This document shows positions 17,701-26,740 of a stretch of DNA of 64,000 bases, piece by piece (the stretch's first letter is position 1; each line of letters begins with the position of its first letter). The stretch lies in assembly GCA_000155695.1 (NCBI GenBank), contig DS990592.1, positions 3,271,973-3,335,972 of the forward strand, read 5' to 3'. The notes beneath the pieces were generated by a model that did not search any database, was not told the DNA's origin, and saw only the letters and a program-made list of their open reading frames with translations. The position numbers were made by a program, and so were the translations under genes. The DNA comes from Verrucomicrobiia bacterium DG1235. GTDB lineage: Bacteria > Verrucomicrobiota > Verrucomicrobiia > Opitutales > Opitutaceae.

Positions 17701-18753
17701 ATGAGCGAAATACGATTTGGATTCATTGGCTCCGGAAAGATCTCACACTTCTCCGCCGAAGCCCTCCTCAGACACCCGCAGGCCAAACTCGTCGCCGCGC
17801 AAGACCTCAACGAGGAACGCGTCGACGACCTAGCAGACAAATTTGACATCAAGCACCGTTTCGCCAACTCCAGCGAACTCTTCGCATGCCCCGAGGTTGA
17901 CGCCGTCTACATCGCCGTCCCCAACAAGTTCCACGCCCCTCTAGCCATCGAAGCCATGCGAGCCGGCAAGCATGTACTTCTCGAAAAACCCTTCGCCATG
18001 AACACAGCCGAAGCGGAGGAAGTCATCCGTGTATCCAAGGAAACAGGACGCGTCTTCACCCTCGGCATGAACCAACGCTTCAACGAAGACTCCCAAAAGA
18101 TAAAAGCAATCGCCGCTGGCGGCGCTCTCGGAGACATTTACTACGCCAAGGCCTACTGGTTCCGCCGCGAAGGCATCCCAAAACTTGGCACATGGTTCGG
18201 AAACAAAGCCCTCGCCGGAGCGGGAGCCATCAACGATATCGGAGTCCACCTCCTCGACTTATGTCTGCATACTATGGACAACTTCGATCCCGTCTCCGTC
18301 TTCGGTACCACCTACACGAAATTCGGCAACCGAGGCCTCGGCGAAGGCGGATGGGGGCTCTCCGATAGCACCGACACTACTTTCGACGTGGACGACCTAG
18401 CCTCCGCCCTCATCAAAATGCGAAACGGAGCCACCGTCTCACTCGAAGTCTCATGGGCAGCTCACATGGGCGAAAGAGAACGTACCGACGTCGAGCTCTA
18501 CGGCACCGAAATGGGCGCCAGCATGTATCCAGCTAAGCTCTACAAACGCGACCCCTACGACGCCGACTACCAAGTTGTCGAAAACGTCGCCGCCCAGGCC
18601 GCGCTCCCCCATTGCGATCGTTTCCACAATTTCATCAATCACCTTCTGGATGGCGAGCCACTGCTCGTCACCCCTGATCAAGCGCTCGTCGTCCAGAAGA
18701 TCCTCGACGCTGTCGCCGTCTCCACCCGCACCGGAAAATCCGTCGAACTGTAG
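17701..18753 (+). CDS. Gfo/Idh/MocA family oxidoreductase
   Basis: An NAD(P)-dependent sugar or inositol dehydrogenase-like protein of 350 residues, cytoplasmic. The Rossmann start is RFGFIGSGKISHFSAEALLRH, with AVYIAVPNKFHAPLAIEAM and the family hallmark GKHVLLEKPFAMNTAEAEE (catalytic Lys of EKP). The C-terminal half has NDIGVHLLDLCLHTM, carrying the D-x-x-x-H typical of the active site. It is followed after 147 bases by a sugar isomerase/epimerase and faces an AraC regulator; together they look like a small inducible catabolic unit for a sugar or polyol whose identity cannot be read from sequence. Confidence 0.93.
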   Translation: MSEIRFGFIGSGKISHFSAEALLRHPQAKLVAAQDLNEERVDDLADKFDIKHRFANSSELFACPEVDAVYIAVPNKFHAPLAIEAMRAGKHVLLEKPFAMNTAEAEEVIRVSKETGRVFTLGMNQRFNEDSQKIKAIAAGGALGDIYYAKAYWFRREGIPKLGTWFGNKALAGAGAINDIGVHLLDLCLHTMDNFDPVSVFGTTYTKFGNRGLGEGGWGLSDSTDTTFDVDDLASALIKMRNGATVSLEVSWAAHMGERERTDVELYGTEMGASMYPAKLYKRDPYDADYQVVENVAAQAALPHCDRFHNFINHLLDGEPLLVTPDQALVVQKILDAVAVSTRTGKSVEL

Positions 18754-18790
18754 AATCTTCCATCTCCTATCTCCCTCAACTCCAATCAAA

Positions 18791-18835
18791 ACCTAACGAC
18801 CGCAGGGCACCTACTCGGCCGTAGGCCGACCTGAC
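18791..18835. repeat. Double-hairpin intergenic repeat, type I, copy 2
   Basis: Layout: ACCTAACGA, small hairpin CC-GCA-GG (18800-18806), GCACCTAC, hairpin TCGGCC-GTA-GGCCGA (18815-18829), CCTGACA. Stems differ from the copies at 7333 and 27488 but pairing and the spacer words are kept. It lies between the oxidoreductase and isomerase genes. Confidence 0.7.
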
Positions 18836-18900
18836 AAACCTCCCTATTGAATCTGAGCCCATCTATGCAATCTGTGGGCAAAACCTAAACCCATTCCACC

Positions 18901-19647
18901 ATGTCCATTCTCAACCACCTCGCCGTCCAATCCTACTGCTTCCGCGAGTTTAAAGACAATGCCGAGGTCGCCGCCAAAGTACGCGAAATCGGACTCGAAA
19001 GCATCGAAGTCTGCGAAATCCACGCCGACTTCCAAAACCTAACCACCTGGCGCGATACCATCAAAACCTACGAAGACGCCGGCGTATCCATAATCTCGAT
19101 CGGTGTGCAAACTTTCGACGGCGCCGACTCCGACGAATCCTTCTTCGAATGCGCCGCAGCCGCCGGAGCCAAACACATCTCAGCCCACTTCAAGGTAGGC
19201 ACCTTCGCCAAGGCTATCAGCCAAGTGAAATCCTGGTCAGACAAGTACGACATAAAAGTCGGCATCCACTGCCACGGCGGCTATATGTTCGGCGGCTCTC
19301 CAGACGTGCTCGACACCCTCATCGGCCTCGGCACCCCGCAAATCGGTCTCTGCATGGATACCGCATGGGCCATGCAAATCGGCCCTAAACACGGAAACCC
19401 CATCGAATGGGCCCAGAAATACGCCGGACAACTCTACGGCATTCACTTCAAAGACTTCACATTCGACCGCGACGCCATGTGGAAAGATACCGTCGTAGGC
19501 GAAGGCAACCTCGACCTGCCAGCGCTCCTCGCTGAACTCGAAACGCAAAAGTTCTCCGGCGTATCCATTCTCGAATACGAGGCGGACCCGGAAAACCCAG
19601 TTCCCGCCCTCAAGGCCTGCGTAGAAAAAATGCGCGAGTTAGCTTAA
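18901..19647 (+). CDS. Sugar phosphate isomerase/epimerase (AP endonuclease 2-like TIM barrel)
   Basis: A 248-residue protein of the xylose isomerase-like TIM barrel superfamily. Metal-ligand strands are recognisable: ESIEVCEIHAD, HISAHFK, KVGIHCHGGY, IGLCMDTAW, YGIHFKDF and VSILEYEADPE, which supply the His, Asp and Glu ligands of the divalent metal. Family members interconvert keto- and aldo-sugars or dehydrate inosose; the substrate here is unknown. Genetic linkage with the Gfo/Idh/MocA oxidoreductase is a common pairing in polyol and sugar degradation. A perfect 11-bp terminator hairpin follows 24 bases after the stop codon. Confidence 0.9.
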   Translation: MSILNHLAVQSYCFREFKDNAEVAAKVREIGLESIEVCEIHADFQNLTTWRDTIKTYEDAGVSIISIGVQTFDGADSDESFFECAAAAGAKHISAHFKVGTFAKAISQVKSWSDKYDIKVGIHCHGGYMFGGSPDVLDTLIGLGTPQIGLCMDTAWAMQIGPKHGNPIEWAQKYAGQLYGIHFKDFTFDRDAMWKDTVVGEGNLDLPALLAELETQKFSGVSILEYEADPENPVPALKACVEKMRELA

Positions 19648-19671
19648 GCTCGAAGCCAAATACCACCATAC

Positions 19672-19699
19672 AAGCCGCGATATCCTATCGCGGCTTTTT
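19672..19699 (+). terminator. Terminator of the isomerase gene
   Basis: A perfect 11-bp stem (AAGCCGCGATA, loop TCC, TATCGCGGCTT) leads into a T-run at 19695-19699. It also stands 12 bases from the stop of the convergent HDOD gene. Confidence 0.9.
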
Positions 19700-19711
19700 C
19701 GTGCCTGCAAA

Positions 19712-20902
19712 TCAATCGAAGTCGTAAGCGAAATCCTGCGGCAGACCGAGTCTCTCAGCGAGATCCTCATTCAGCCTGTCTCCACAATAGCATGACACCC
19801 CTTGATTCGTATGAGCAGCATAATTCGAAAAGTGGAGAAGCGATGTCGGACAAAAAACCTTCTCAGCAACCTTTTCCGGCTGATGATGCCATGTCACCGC
19901 CCGAACGATCACCTCAGGCAAGCCCCACATCGCAAACAAAAATCCGCCCACCGCCGCATGATCACAGTTGTAGTTCGCACGCTCGAGTTTCCAGCACGGA
20001 GTGTTGGAGTCAACAGACTGACCCATCAGGTCAGCATAGTCGTTCCCCTTGGAAGCGAGCAAAACAAGTTTTCCGAGATCGTGTAAAAGCGCGATACTGC
20101 TGATCTGCTGCACCAGACGAATATTCTTGATGTACTGTCTCATGCGCAGCCCATACTGACTCGCCTCTATCGAATGCTGCAAAATGGAGTTAGCCAGCTC
20201 GTGCAGCCCAGGGCTGAGTCGCAACTGTTTCTTGGCTAGCTCAGTAATCGCCAGATTGCGCACGAAATCCATGCCCAGCAACTGCAGCGCCTCCTCAATT
20301 GTCTCAACCCCGCCAGCAGATCCATAAAACGCCGTGTTAGCTATCTGCAGGATCGTGGCGACCGCAGTCGGATGACGCATGATTATCTTCGCCAGCGTCT
20401 CTAGCTCGCACTCGGGATCGTCAGCCGTTTTCAGCAACTCCTGCATCGGCTGCGTATTGACATGGAGCTCCTTCGTGTCTCGCACGATCGCAGCCACCTC
20501 CGGTTTCCGTATCCGCAAATGCGTAACAAGCACCTGACGTACCGCCAAATTCAGATCGCTCGGTGTAATCGGTTTTTCGATACGCCGATGTACCAATCCC
20601 ATCGAACCAGAATATACGTCCTTGTCAGCCTCTGAATAGATCAGAAAACGAAGCGAATTGGGAGAAAGCTCCTTCGCCTTGCGCAAAAACGCGATCGAAT
20701 CACAGTCCGACAGCTTTGAGCCAACCACAAATACGTCCGCCCGAGCTTCCTTCACCGCTCGTTCAGCTTCCTCGGAGCCCGACGCCACACGTACGACCCA
20801 GCCCGGAAGATTGAACGAAGCCTCGGATCGCACAGCATCGAGGAACTGGAGATCACTATCAACTACCAGTATGCTTACGATTTTTTTTCCAGCCGCGCTC
20901 AT
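19712..20902 (-). CDS. HDOD-domain signalling protein with a receiver-like N-terminus lacking the phospho-acceptor Asp
   Basis: A 396-residue cytoplasmic protein. Residues 8-125 have the response-regulator fold (SILVVDSD, then DVFVVGSKLSD, then KPITPSDLNLAV). The position of the phosphorylated Asp is occupied by Gly61, and the conserved Pro four residues later by Ser, while the Lys near 110 (EKPI) remains; the receiver is therefore probably not phosphorylated. Residues 150-370 are an HDOD domain (LAKIIMRHPTAVATILQIANTAFYG, ALLHDLGKLVLL, AVTWHHQPE), a degenerate HD-type module that usually mediates regulation without hydrolysis. An ATG at 20974 would add 24 residues; the one at 20902 fits the domain start better. 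Confidence 0.88.
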   Translation of the reverse strand: MSAAGKKIVSILVVDSDLQFLDAVRSEASFNLPGWVVRVASGSEEAERAVKEARADVFVVGSKLSDCDSIAFLRKAKELSPNSLRFLIYSEADKDVYSGSMGLVHRRIEKPITPSDLNLAVRQVLVTHLRIRKPEVAAIVRDTKELHVNTQPMQELLKTADDPECELETLAKIIMRHPTAVATILQIANTAFYGSAGGVETIEEALQLLGMDFVRNLAITELAKKQLRLSPGLHELANSILQHSIEASQYGLRMRQYIKNIRLVQQISSIALLHDLGKLVLLASKGNDYADLMGQSVDSNTPCWKLERANYNCDHAAVGGFLFAMWGLPEVIVRAVTWHHQPEKVAEKVFCPTSLLHFSNYAAHTNQGVSCYCGDRLNEDLAERLGLPQDFAYDFD

Positions 20903-21295
20903 CAGTTTAATTTCACTTAATTCCGCTATGACCCTGTAGTTATCGGCATTCGAGTCACTACCTTGCGTAATCATCGTGATATGAAGGAATTAAAAATGGG
21001 TTTTGGTAAGCAATAAGCATTTAACCGCGTAAATTTGAAACCCTTTTAACGGTTGTATCCAACCTTCAAACACATTAATCAGCAATATAACTTAACCCAC
21101 TCGTATAATAACGCCAATAGATCCTGCAGAATGCACCCAGTGTCCTTACCCTAATGCCGGGGCATATATCTACCTCACCTCTAGTGCTTTTTCCACGCTG
21201 GCTAGAAACAAAAATACGTGCAAACAATCAAAAACCTCGAAACCAAGCCCTCACCGACTACGTATTGCCTCTTCGTGGCAGCTTACCACTCACTC
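20903..21295. other. AT-rich intergenic region between divergent HDOD and cyclophilin genes
   Basis: About 390 bp with no supported gene. The segment 20995-21130 is clearly richer in A and T than its surroundings and is a plausible promoter area for both directions. I see no strong hairpin or repeat. Alternative starts of both flanking genes (20974 and 21218) lie inside it. Confidence 0.55.
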
Positions 21296-22594
21296 ATGAA
21301 ACGAACCCTCTTTGCATTCTCACTTATCGCAACTTCCGTAAGCTTAATGGCTTTCGAGCCAACCGAGGAAGGCATTTACGCCGTTTTCGACACCTCAATG
21401 GGCGAATTCACCATGGAACTCGCCTACGACGGCGTCCCACTGACGACAGCGAACTTCGTCGGCCTCGCAGAGGGCAAGATCCCTCGCTTCTCACCCGAAA
21501 CCGGCGAACCCGTCTCAGTCGGACCCTTCTATGATGGCCTCATCTTCCACCGGGTTGTCGACCAATTCGCGATCCAGTCGGGCGACCCACTCCCCGACGA
21601 CCCAGAAATCAACGGTCCCGGGTACAGCATCCCCGACGAAATGCACCCAAGCCTAAGCCATAACATTCCCTACGTCATCGCCATGGCCAACAGCTATTGC
21701 TTCGAGTGCGAAGCGGCCGGTCAAGTTTGGGAAATTGGAGAAAATACAGGCGGATCCCAGTTCTACATCACCATTGAGCCGCCCCAAGGCGCGGGGGGGC
21801 CGGTCGACCTAGACGGACACTACTCCATCTTCGGAGTGCTCGTCGAGGGAGAGGAAGTCCTAGAAGCAATCGGGGACGTAAGCGTAGATTCCTCCGCAAA
21901 CAATCGTCCTCTCGAGGATGTCGTCATAAATTCCGTTACCATCGTGAGAGAGGGTGACGATGCTATGGCCTGGAACATAGACGACTACGAGCTACCCGGA
22001 CGAGAGCCTGTCGATGTAGGTGTTGAATTCGGCAAAACCGCTAACGGACCCGCCTTTCAAGTCTCCTCAGAATCGGGAGAGAACTTGGTCGTCCGCAAAA
22101 GCTCCGACCTCCAAACCTGGACCGACGCGGTACTCAGCGCCGACGACGATTCCGATACGCTATCAGTCGAATTAGGCGAGATGGAGAAACTCTTCGTACA
22201 ATTCGATTCCATCAAAAACCCGATTTCGTATCAGGAGCGAATCCCCAACGCGACCTTCACCATGGAGATGAGCCTGCACCCCCTAAGCTCCGAGCCGTGG
22301 ACCTTCGCTTTCAACGACAGCATCGACGACTTCGACGAGGAAAACGGGTTCGGCACCGTCAGCATCCCTGATTTGCCAAACGCGGTCTTGATAGGATACG
22401 AATACCACCGGCTCCCTAACGGCGCGCGCCTCAGAGTCGTAACCGAAAGCCAGCAGATCATGACATTCTACCTGCGCTACACAGACGGAAATAGCGGAGG
22501 ATTCCTTGCCTGGGTTGACGACTACCTGCACGGTAGCAACAACCAGCCACTTCGCTTCCCCGCCACCGGAACTTTCGAGCTCGTAATACCCTAG
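21296..22594 (+). CDS. Exported cyclophilin-type peptidyl-prolyl isomerase with C-terminal extension
   Basis: A 432-residue protein. A signal peptide (MKRTLFAFSLIATSVSLMAF) precedes a cyclophilin domain at about 26-215 that should catalyse proline isomerisation during folding outside the cytoplasm. Core motifs: FDTSMGEFTMELAYDGVPLT, ANFVGLAEG, the catalytic block FHRVVDQFAIQSGDP with Arg86, and GGSQFYITI. A 14-residue insert with a Cys pair (SYCFECEAAGQ) sits before the GSQF element, where compact cyclophilins have NTNGSQF. Residues 230-432 form a beta-rich extension shared with the next gene. The chosen ATG gives a good signal peptide; an earlier GTG-type start at 21218 does not. Confidence 0.9.
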   Translation: MKRTLFAFSLIATSVSLMAFEPTEEGIYAVFDTSMGEFTMELAYDGVPLTTANFVGLAEGKIPRFSPETGEPVSVGPFYDGLIFHRVVDQFAIQSGDPLPDDPEINGPGYSIPDEMHPSLSHNIPYVIAMANSYCFECEAAGQVWEIGENTGGSQFYITIEPPQGAGGPVDLDGHYSIFGVLVEGEEVLEAIGDVSVDSSANNRPLEDVVINSVTIVREGDDAMAWNIDDYELPGREPVDVGVEFGKTANGPAFQVSSESGENLVVRKSSDLQTWTDAVLSADDDSDTLSVELGEMEKLFVQFDSIKNPISYQERIPNATFTMEMSLHPLSSEPWTFAFNDSIDDFDEENGFGTVSIPDLPNAVLIGYEYHRLPNGARLRVVTESQQIMTFYLRYTDGNSGGFLAWVDDYLHGSNNQPLRFPATGTFELVIP

Positions 22595-22616
22595 CCCCCA
22601 ACACCCCCAAAAAAAC

Positions 22617-23873
22617 TTGCGACTATCGAAAGGAATCTTCTCAGCAACCATCTCATCCCTCGCCGCGCTGCTCTCATGCCCCACAGCAGCTCAAGAGGAC
22701 GAACCGACGCTGACCGACGGCATCTACGCCGTTTTTGATACCTCCCTCGGCGAATTCACCGCTGAACTCGACTACCAACTCGCCCCCATCTCCTGCGCGA
22801 GCTTCGTCGGACTCGCAGAAGGCTCCACAAACGTATGGGACGACGCAAGCGGAGCCGCCGTCAACTTCCCCTTCTTCGACGGACTGATATTCCACGCCGT
22901 CGAGGACGGCTTCTACATCCAGAGCGGCGACCCAAACGGAGATGATCCGCTGAATGAAGATATTAACCATGGTCCCGGCTACGCCTTCCCAGACGAAGCC
23001 AGCCCCTACATCGGACACGACATAGCCGGAACGCTATCGATGGCCAACAGCGGACCCAATACCAACGGAAGCCAATTCTTCATCACGCTCGATGCCGCAA
23101 ATGATCTCGACGGCCTCCACAACGCATTCGGGACCATCGTTAGCGGCATGGAAACCGTCCAAGCCATCGGAGCGGTCGACGTCGACGAAAACAACCAGCC
23201 GACCACCGACGTTTCGATCAACACCGTCACCATCCTCCGCATCGGCGAAGACGCCGAGGCCTTCAACCCCAGCCTCCACCTCTTTCCCACCTCCTACCCG
23301 GCAGACATCGACCTGCTCTACCTGCGCGGCACCGGACCCGTGCTCCGCGTCAATGCCGAAGAAAAGTCACGCTACGTCGTCGCCAGCGCCATCGACCTCG
23401 TCGACTGGCAAGACTCCGCCTACCTAGCAGGCGATTTCGAAGCAGCCAAGACACACGACCTCCTCTTCACCGAAGACATCACCTCCGAAAACCCCAAGAA
23501 ATTCCTCAACGTATCAGAAATCCAAGGACACGTTTCCCTTGACGCAAGCGGAGCCGAGCTCGTCATAACAACCCAAACAAGCGGCGACCCCTATATCGAG
23601 ACCATCGACTTCAGCTCAGGATTCAAAGGCCTCTACTCCCTTCCGGAGGACAGCTGGATCATCGAATATCGCTGGTACGAAATCAGCCAAAACCGCACCC
23701 AAGTCGAAATAGAATTCATCGACACCAACGCCACGACTCCAATTATCCAATACTATTTGGACTGGACAGACGGCACCGTCTACATCCGCGACGCCACCCC
23801 CGACGTCATTGAAGAAGGAGATCCAGACAATTGGGTACTCGAAGGCACTTTCACCTTCGTAACGCCAGACTAG
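22617..23873 (+). CDS. Exported cyclophilin paralogue lacking the catalytic Arg
   Basis: A 418-residue paralogue of the preceding gene with the same layout: signal peptide, cyclophilin domain at about 35-215, C-terminal beta-rich extension. GEFTAELDYQLAPISCASFVGLAEG and MANSGPNTNGSQFFITL are normal, but the catalytic block reads FHAVEDGFYIQSGDP: the Arg that catalyses isomerisation in cyclophilins (Arg55 of human CypA, Arg86 in the neighbour) is Ala94. It may therefore bind proline peptides without turning them over. The only fitting start is TTG at 22617, 22 bases past the upstream stop, so the two are probably translated from one mRNA. Confidence 0.85.
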   Translation: MRLSKGIFSATISSLAALLSCPTAAQEDEPTLTDGIYAVFDTSLGEFTAELDYQLAPISCASFVGLAEGSTNVWDDASGAAVNFPFFDGLIFHAVEDGFYIQSGDPNGDDPLNEDINHGPGYAFPDEASPYIGHDIAGTLSMANSGPNTNGSQFFITLDAANDLDGLHNAFGTIVSGMETVQAIGAVDVDENNQPTTDVSINTVTILRIGEDAEAFNPSLHLFPTSYPADIDLLYLRGTGPVLRVNAEEKSRYVVASAIDLVDWQDSAYLAGDFEAAKTHDLLFTEDITSENPKKFLNVSEIQGHVSLDASGAELVITTQTSGDPYIETIDFSSGFKGLYSLPEDSWIIEYRWYEISQNRTQVEIEFIDTNATTPIIQYYLDWTDGTVYIRDATPDVIEEGDPDNWVLEGTFTFVTPD

Positions 23874-23887
23874 CGAAATCTGGATAC

Positions 23888-23918
23888 AAAAAAGCCTCTC
23901 CTTCTCAGAAGAAGAGGC
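23888..23918 (-). terminator. Terminator of the SPFH gene
   Basis: A 12-bp stem with one mismatch (GCCTCTCCTTCT at 23894, AGAAGAGGC arm to 23918) has an A-run at 23888-23893, which is a T-run for the minus strand. It lies between convergent genes and may also slow + strand transcripts. Confidence 0.75.
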
Positions 23919-23944
23919 ATCGAAAGCAATCCTCAGACGCGTCT

Positions 23945-24877
23945 TTAAATCGACGAGCCTCTCGTTTCTTCGAAAACCTTCGTCAAGCTCGCCACCGTGC
24001 CGGAAATATCCGCCAGGTTCGAAGGAATGATCATCGTATTATTCTCCTTCGCAAGATTGCCGAACTCCTTCACCCACTGCTCCGCGACGCGCAAACTGAC
24101 TGCCTCCTTGCCACCCGGCATACTGATCGCCTCGGAGACTTTCTTCAGGCCCTCCGCCGTCGCAGTCGCCACCAGCTCGATTTCCTGAGCCCGACCTTCC
24201 GCCTCGTTAATGCGCTTCATCTTCTCGCCCTCGGACCAGTTGATAGCCTCCTGTCTTTCACCCATGGATACATTTACCTTAGCCTCACGATCACCCTCAG
24301 ACTTCGCTACCACCGCTCGCCGCTCGCGTTCCGCACGCATCTGCTTTTCTAGCGCATCCTTCACGCTCTGAGGCGGCTCGATATTTCGAATCTCGTAGCG
24401 CGTGATCTTCAGCCCCCAAGGCTCCGAAGCCTTGTCGATCGCCTCGATGATATTCGCATTGATCGCCTCGCGCTCCTCAAAGGTCTTATCGAGCTCCATC
24501 TTGCCGATCTCGGAACGAAGCGTCGTCTGAGCCAGCTGCGTCGCCGCATAGCGATAATTATCAATCCCATAACTCGCCTTCCGCGGATCCAAAACTTGGA
24601 AATAAAGAATACCATCAATCTCGACCGCGATGTTATCCTTGGTGATACAGGTCTGCGGGGCCACGTCCGTAGCGATTTCCTTCAAAGAATGCTTGTAGGA
24701 AACTTTGTCCAGAAACGGCACCAGGATATGAAAACCCGCCTCCAGCGTTTTCGAATACTTGCCAAGTCGCTCTACGACATGCGCCTCTTTCTGAGGCACG
24801 ATACGAGCAGTCTTCATCAAGATGATGAGTACCGCGATTAGGATGACAGAAGTTACGATCAAAGCTTGTAATTGCAT
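23945..24877 (-). CDS. SPFH/Band 7 domain protein (stomatin/QmcA type)
   Basis: A 310-residue inner-membrane protein: one N-terminal helix (residues 4-20), then the SPFH domain (RIVPQKEAHVVERLGKYSKTLEAGFHILVPFLDKV, ITKDNIAVEIDGILYFQVLDPRKASYG, TLRSEIGKMELDKTFEEREAINANI), then a long charged coiled coil (about 190-260) that drives oligomerisation. Such proteins organise membrane microdomains and are encoded with NfeD proteins in two-gene operons, exactly as here: the NfeD gene ends 32 bases upstream. Specific clients are unknown. A terminator follows. Confidence 0.93.
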   Translation of the reverse strand: MQLQALIVTSVILIAVLIILMKTARIVPQKEAHVVERLGKYSKTLEAGFHILVPFLDKVSYKHSLKEIATDVAPQTCITKDNIAVEIDGILYFQVLDPRKASYGIDNYRYAATQLAQTTLRSEIGKMELDKTFEEREAINANIIEAIDKASEPWGLKITRYEIRNIEPPQSVKDALEKQMRAERERRAVVAKSEGDREAKVNVSMGERQEAINWSEGEKMKRINEAEGRAQEIELVATATAEGLKKVSEAISMPGGKEAVSLRVAEQWVKEFGNLAKENNTMIIPSNLADISGTVASLTKVFEETRGSSI

Positions 24878-24909
24878 AAATTTCGTGGGTTTAGGGTAAA
24901 AATTATAAT

Positions 24910-25368
24910 CTAGCCGCGCGGCCTAATATTTAGACAAAGACCATCAATCGATTCGATAACAGCAATCGAGCCTTCCTTCAGCTCCTGCTCGCACCGACCC
25001 TTCCAATTCGCGCCCTTGAACTCCACTTTCCCGTAGGGCTTCTCCGAGCTAAAATTCGTCAAGCAAGTCACTTCCTTACCCAGCAAGTCGGACATCTCGT
25101 CGCGATTTCCCTCATCCGCAGACTGCCCCACAAACCACCCCTTAAAAAGCCAGCGTAGTCCAAATAAGAATACAAGCGACAAACCCGTAAACCAAAGCAG
25201 CTGGGCGCTCGTCTCCGTCACCACGCCCATGTAGCACAGCAAGGAGACCACCAAGGCCCCCATCCCGAAAAACACGATCACCAATCCCGGTATCAGGAAC
25301 TCGGCGATAATTAAAACGATGCCGGCAATTAGCCACAGCACGGCGGGATCAAGGGTAAGGTCGCTCAT
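24910..25368 (-). CDS. NfeD family membrane protein
   Basis: A 152-residue protein with two or three helices at residues 8-31, 37-50 and 58-73 (VLWLIAGIVLIIAEFLIPGLVIVFFGMGAL is typical NfeD text) and a C-terminal soluble OB-fold domain (LLGKEVTCLTNF ... GKVEFKGANWKG ... VIESIDGLCLNIRP). NfeD proteins partner SPFH proteins in stomatin operons. It is upstream of, and co-directional with, the SPFH gene. Confidence 0.9.
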   Translation of the reverse strand: MSDLTLDPAVLWLIAGIVLIIAEFLIPGLVIVFFGMGALVVSLLCYMGVVTETSAQLLWFTGLSLVFLFGLRWLFKGWFVGQSADEGNRDEMSDLLGKEVTCLTNFSSEKPYGKVEFKGANWKGRCEQELKEGSIAVIESIDGLCLNIRPRG

Positions 25369-25487
25369 GGGTTTGACGCGAGAAAACCCTACTTACGCAA
25401 ATCCCGCAAGCCAGAACCGGTAGGCAGCATTCGCAACAAGACAGATTTATTTGCCCAAGCGGCAAAAATGCGAATTGTACCTCCCTT

Positions 25488-26702
25488 GTGATAAGCGTTC
25501 AGGAAGCCGAGAAACTCATACTCGATAGCATCGGGGAAATAGAAACAGAAACCGTCGCCCTCGACGCCACACTAGGACGCTGCCTGCGAGAGCCCATCAG
25601 TGCCGACCGAGCCCTCCCTCCGTTCGATCGAGCCACCCTCGATGGCATCGCCATCAACTCATCCGCCTACAACACCGGACAACGAAAATTCCAGATCCAC
25701 GGCACCGCCGCAGCCGGAGCCCCCCAGCAAGAGTTGCCCGATATCAAAAGCTGCCTCGAAATCATGACCGGCGCTCCCCTCCCAAAACTCGCCGACTGCG
25801 TGGTCCGTATCGAAGACGTCGATATCACCGCCAAAACCGCCACCCTCAAAGACAATCTTCAGCTCGAATACCACACCGCCGTACATGGCCAAGGCTCCGA
25901 CTGCAAAACAGGCGACGAACTCCTCACTCCCAACCGCCGCCTCACCGCCAAGGAAATCGCCATCGCCGCCTCCGTCGGAAAATCAGAAATCGCCGTATCC
26001 AAATCACCAAACATCGCCATCGTCTCCACAGGCGACGAACTCGTATCCATCGACCAGATACCAGAATCACACCAAATCCGTCGCTCAAACGACATCACAC
26101 TCTCCGCCGCTCTCGTCTCCGCCGGATTCCCCAACGTAGAACTCGTCCACATCCCCGACGATCCAGAGCTCATCGAAACCCGCCTACGCGAGCTCACAGC
26201 CCGATGCGACGCCATCGTCCTCGCCGGCGGCGTATCCAAAGGTAAATACGACTACATCCCCGAAACCCTCGCAAAGCTCGGCGTCTCCATCCGCTTCCAA
26301 TGGGTCAGCCAACGCCCCGGCAAACCCATGTGGTACGGCCAGTTCTCCCGCGACGGGAGCCGCCTGCCCGTCTTCGCCCTTCCGGGCAATCCCGTCTCCT
26401 GCTTCACCTGCCTCAGGCGCTACGTCATTCCCGCCCTCGAAAAATGGACCGGCCTCCCACCCTCCAAGCCCCTATACGCAAAACTCACTCACGACCTCAC
26501 CTTCAAGCCCGAGATCACCCTCTTCCTACCCGCATCCACCGACCCGCGCCCCAGCGGCGAACTCTGGGCCAAGCCCGTACTCTTCAACACATCCGGCGAC
26601 TTCATCTCCGTCGCCCAGACCGACGGATTTCTCGAGCTCCCAAAAACGAGATCCATCTTCCCCGAAGGCGAACCCTTCCAATTCTACCCCTGGCCCCGCT
26701 AG
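25488..26702 (+). CDS. moeA: Molybdopterin molybdenumtransferase
   Basis: MoeA inserts molybdate into adenylylated molybdopterin to finish the basic molybdenum cofactor. The 404-residue protein has the normal length and motifs: [48 protein letters not shown], the loop ANDITLSA-like [11 protein letters not shown], and [16 protein letters not shown] (normally GGVSxGxxDY). The start is a GTG at 25488 with no clear ribosome binding site. It opens the cluster moeA-moaC-moaD-moaE, all on the + strand, so late and early steps of the pathway are joined. The genes for GTP cyclisation (moaA) and adenylylation (mog/moaB) are not in the window. Confidence 0.95.
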   Translation: MISVQEAEKLILDSIGEIETETVALDATLGRCLREPISADRALPPFDRATLDGIAINSSAYNTGQRKFQIHGTAAAGAPQQELPDIKSCLEIMTGAPLPKLADCVVRIEDVDITAKTATLKDNLQLEYHTAVHGQGSDCKTGDELLTPNRRLTAKEIAIAASVGKSEIAVSKSPNIAIVSTGDELVSIDQIPESHQIRRSNDITLSAALVSAGFPNVELVHIPDDPELIETRLRELTARCDAIVLAGGVSKGKYDYIPETLAKLGVSIRFQWVSQRPGKPMWYGQFSRDGSRLPVFALPGNPVSCFTCLRRYVIPALEKWTGLPPSKPLYAKLTHDLTFKPEITLFLPASTDPRPSGELWAKPVLFNTSGDFISVAQTDGFLELPKTRSIFPEGEPFQFYPWPR

Positions 26703-26740
26703 CCAAATTTCACTCTTCACTTTTCACCATACACGCTTCC

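Noticed and set aside
22595-22680. Possible frameshift or fused gene between the two cyclophilins
   Set aside because: The second gene has its own signal peptide and a TTG start 22 bases past the first stop; both products are complete, so this is a tandem duplication and not a broken gene.
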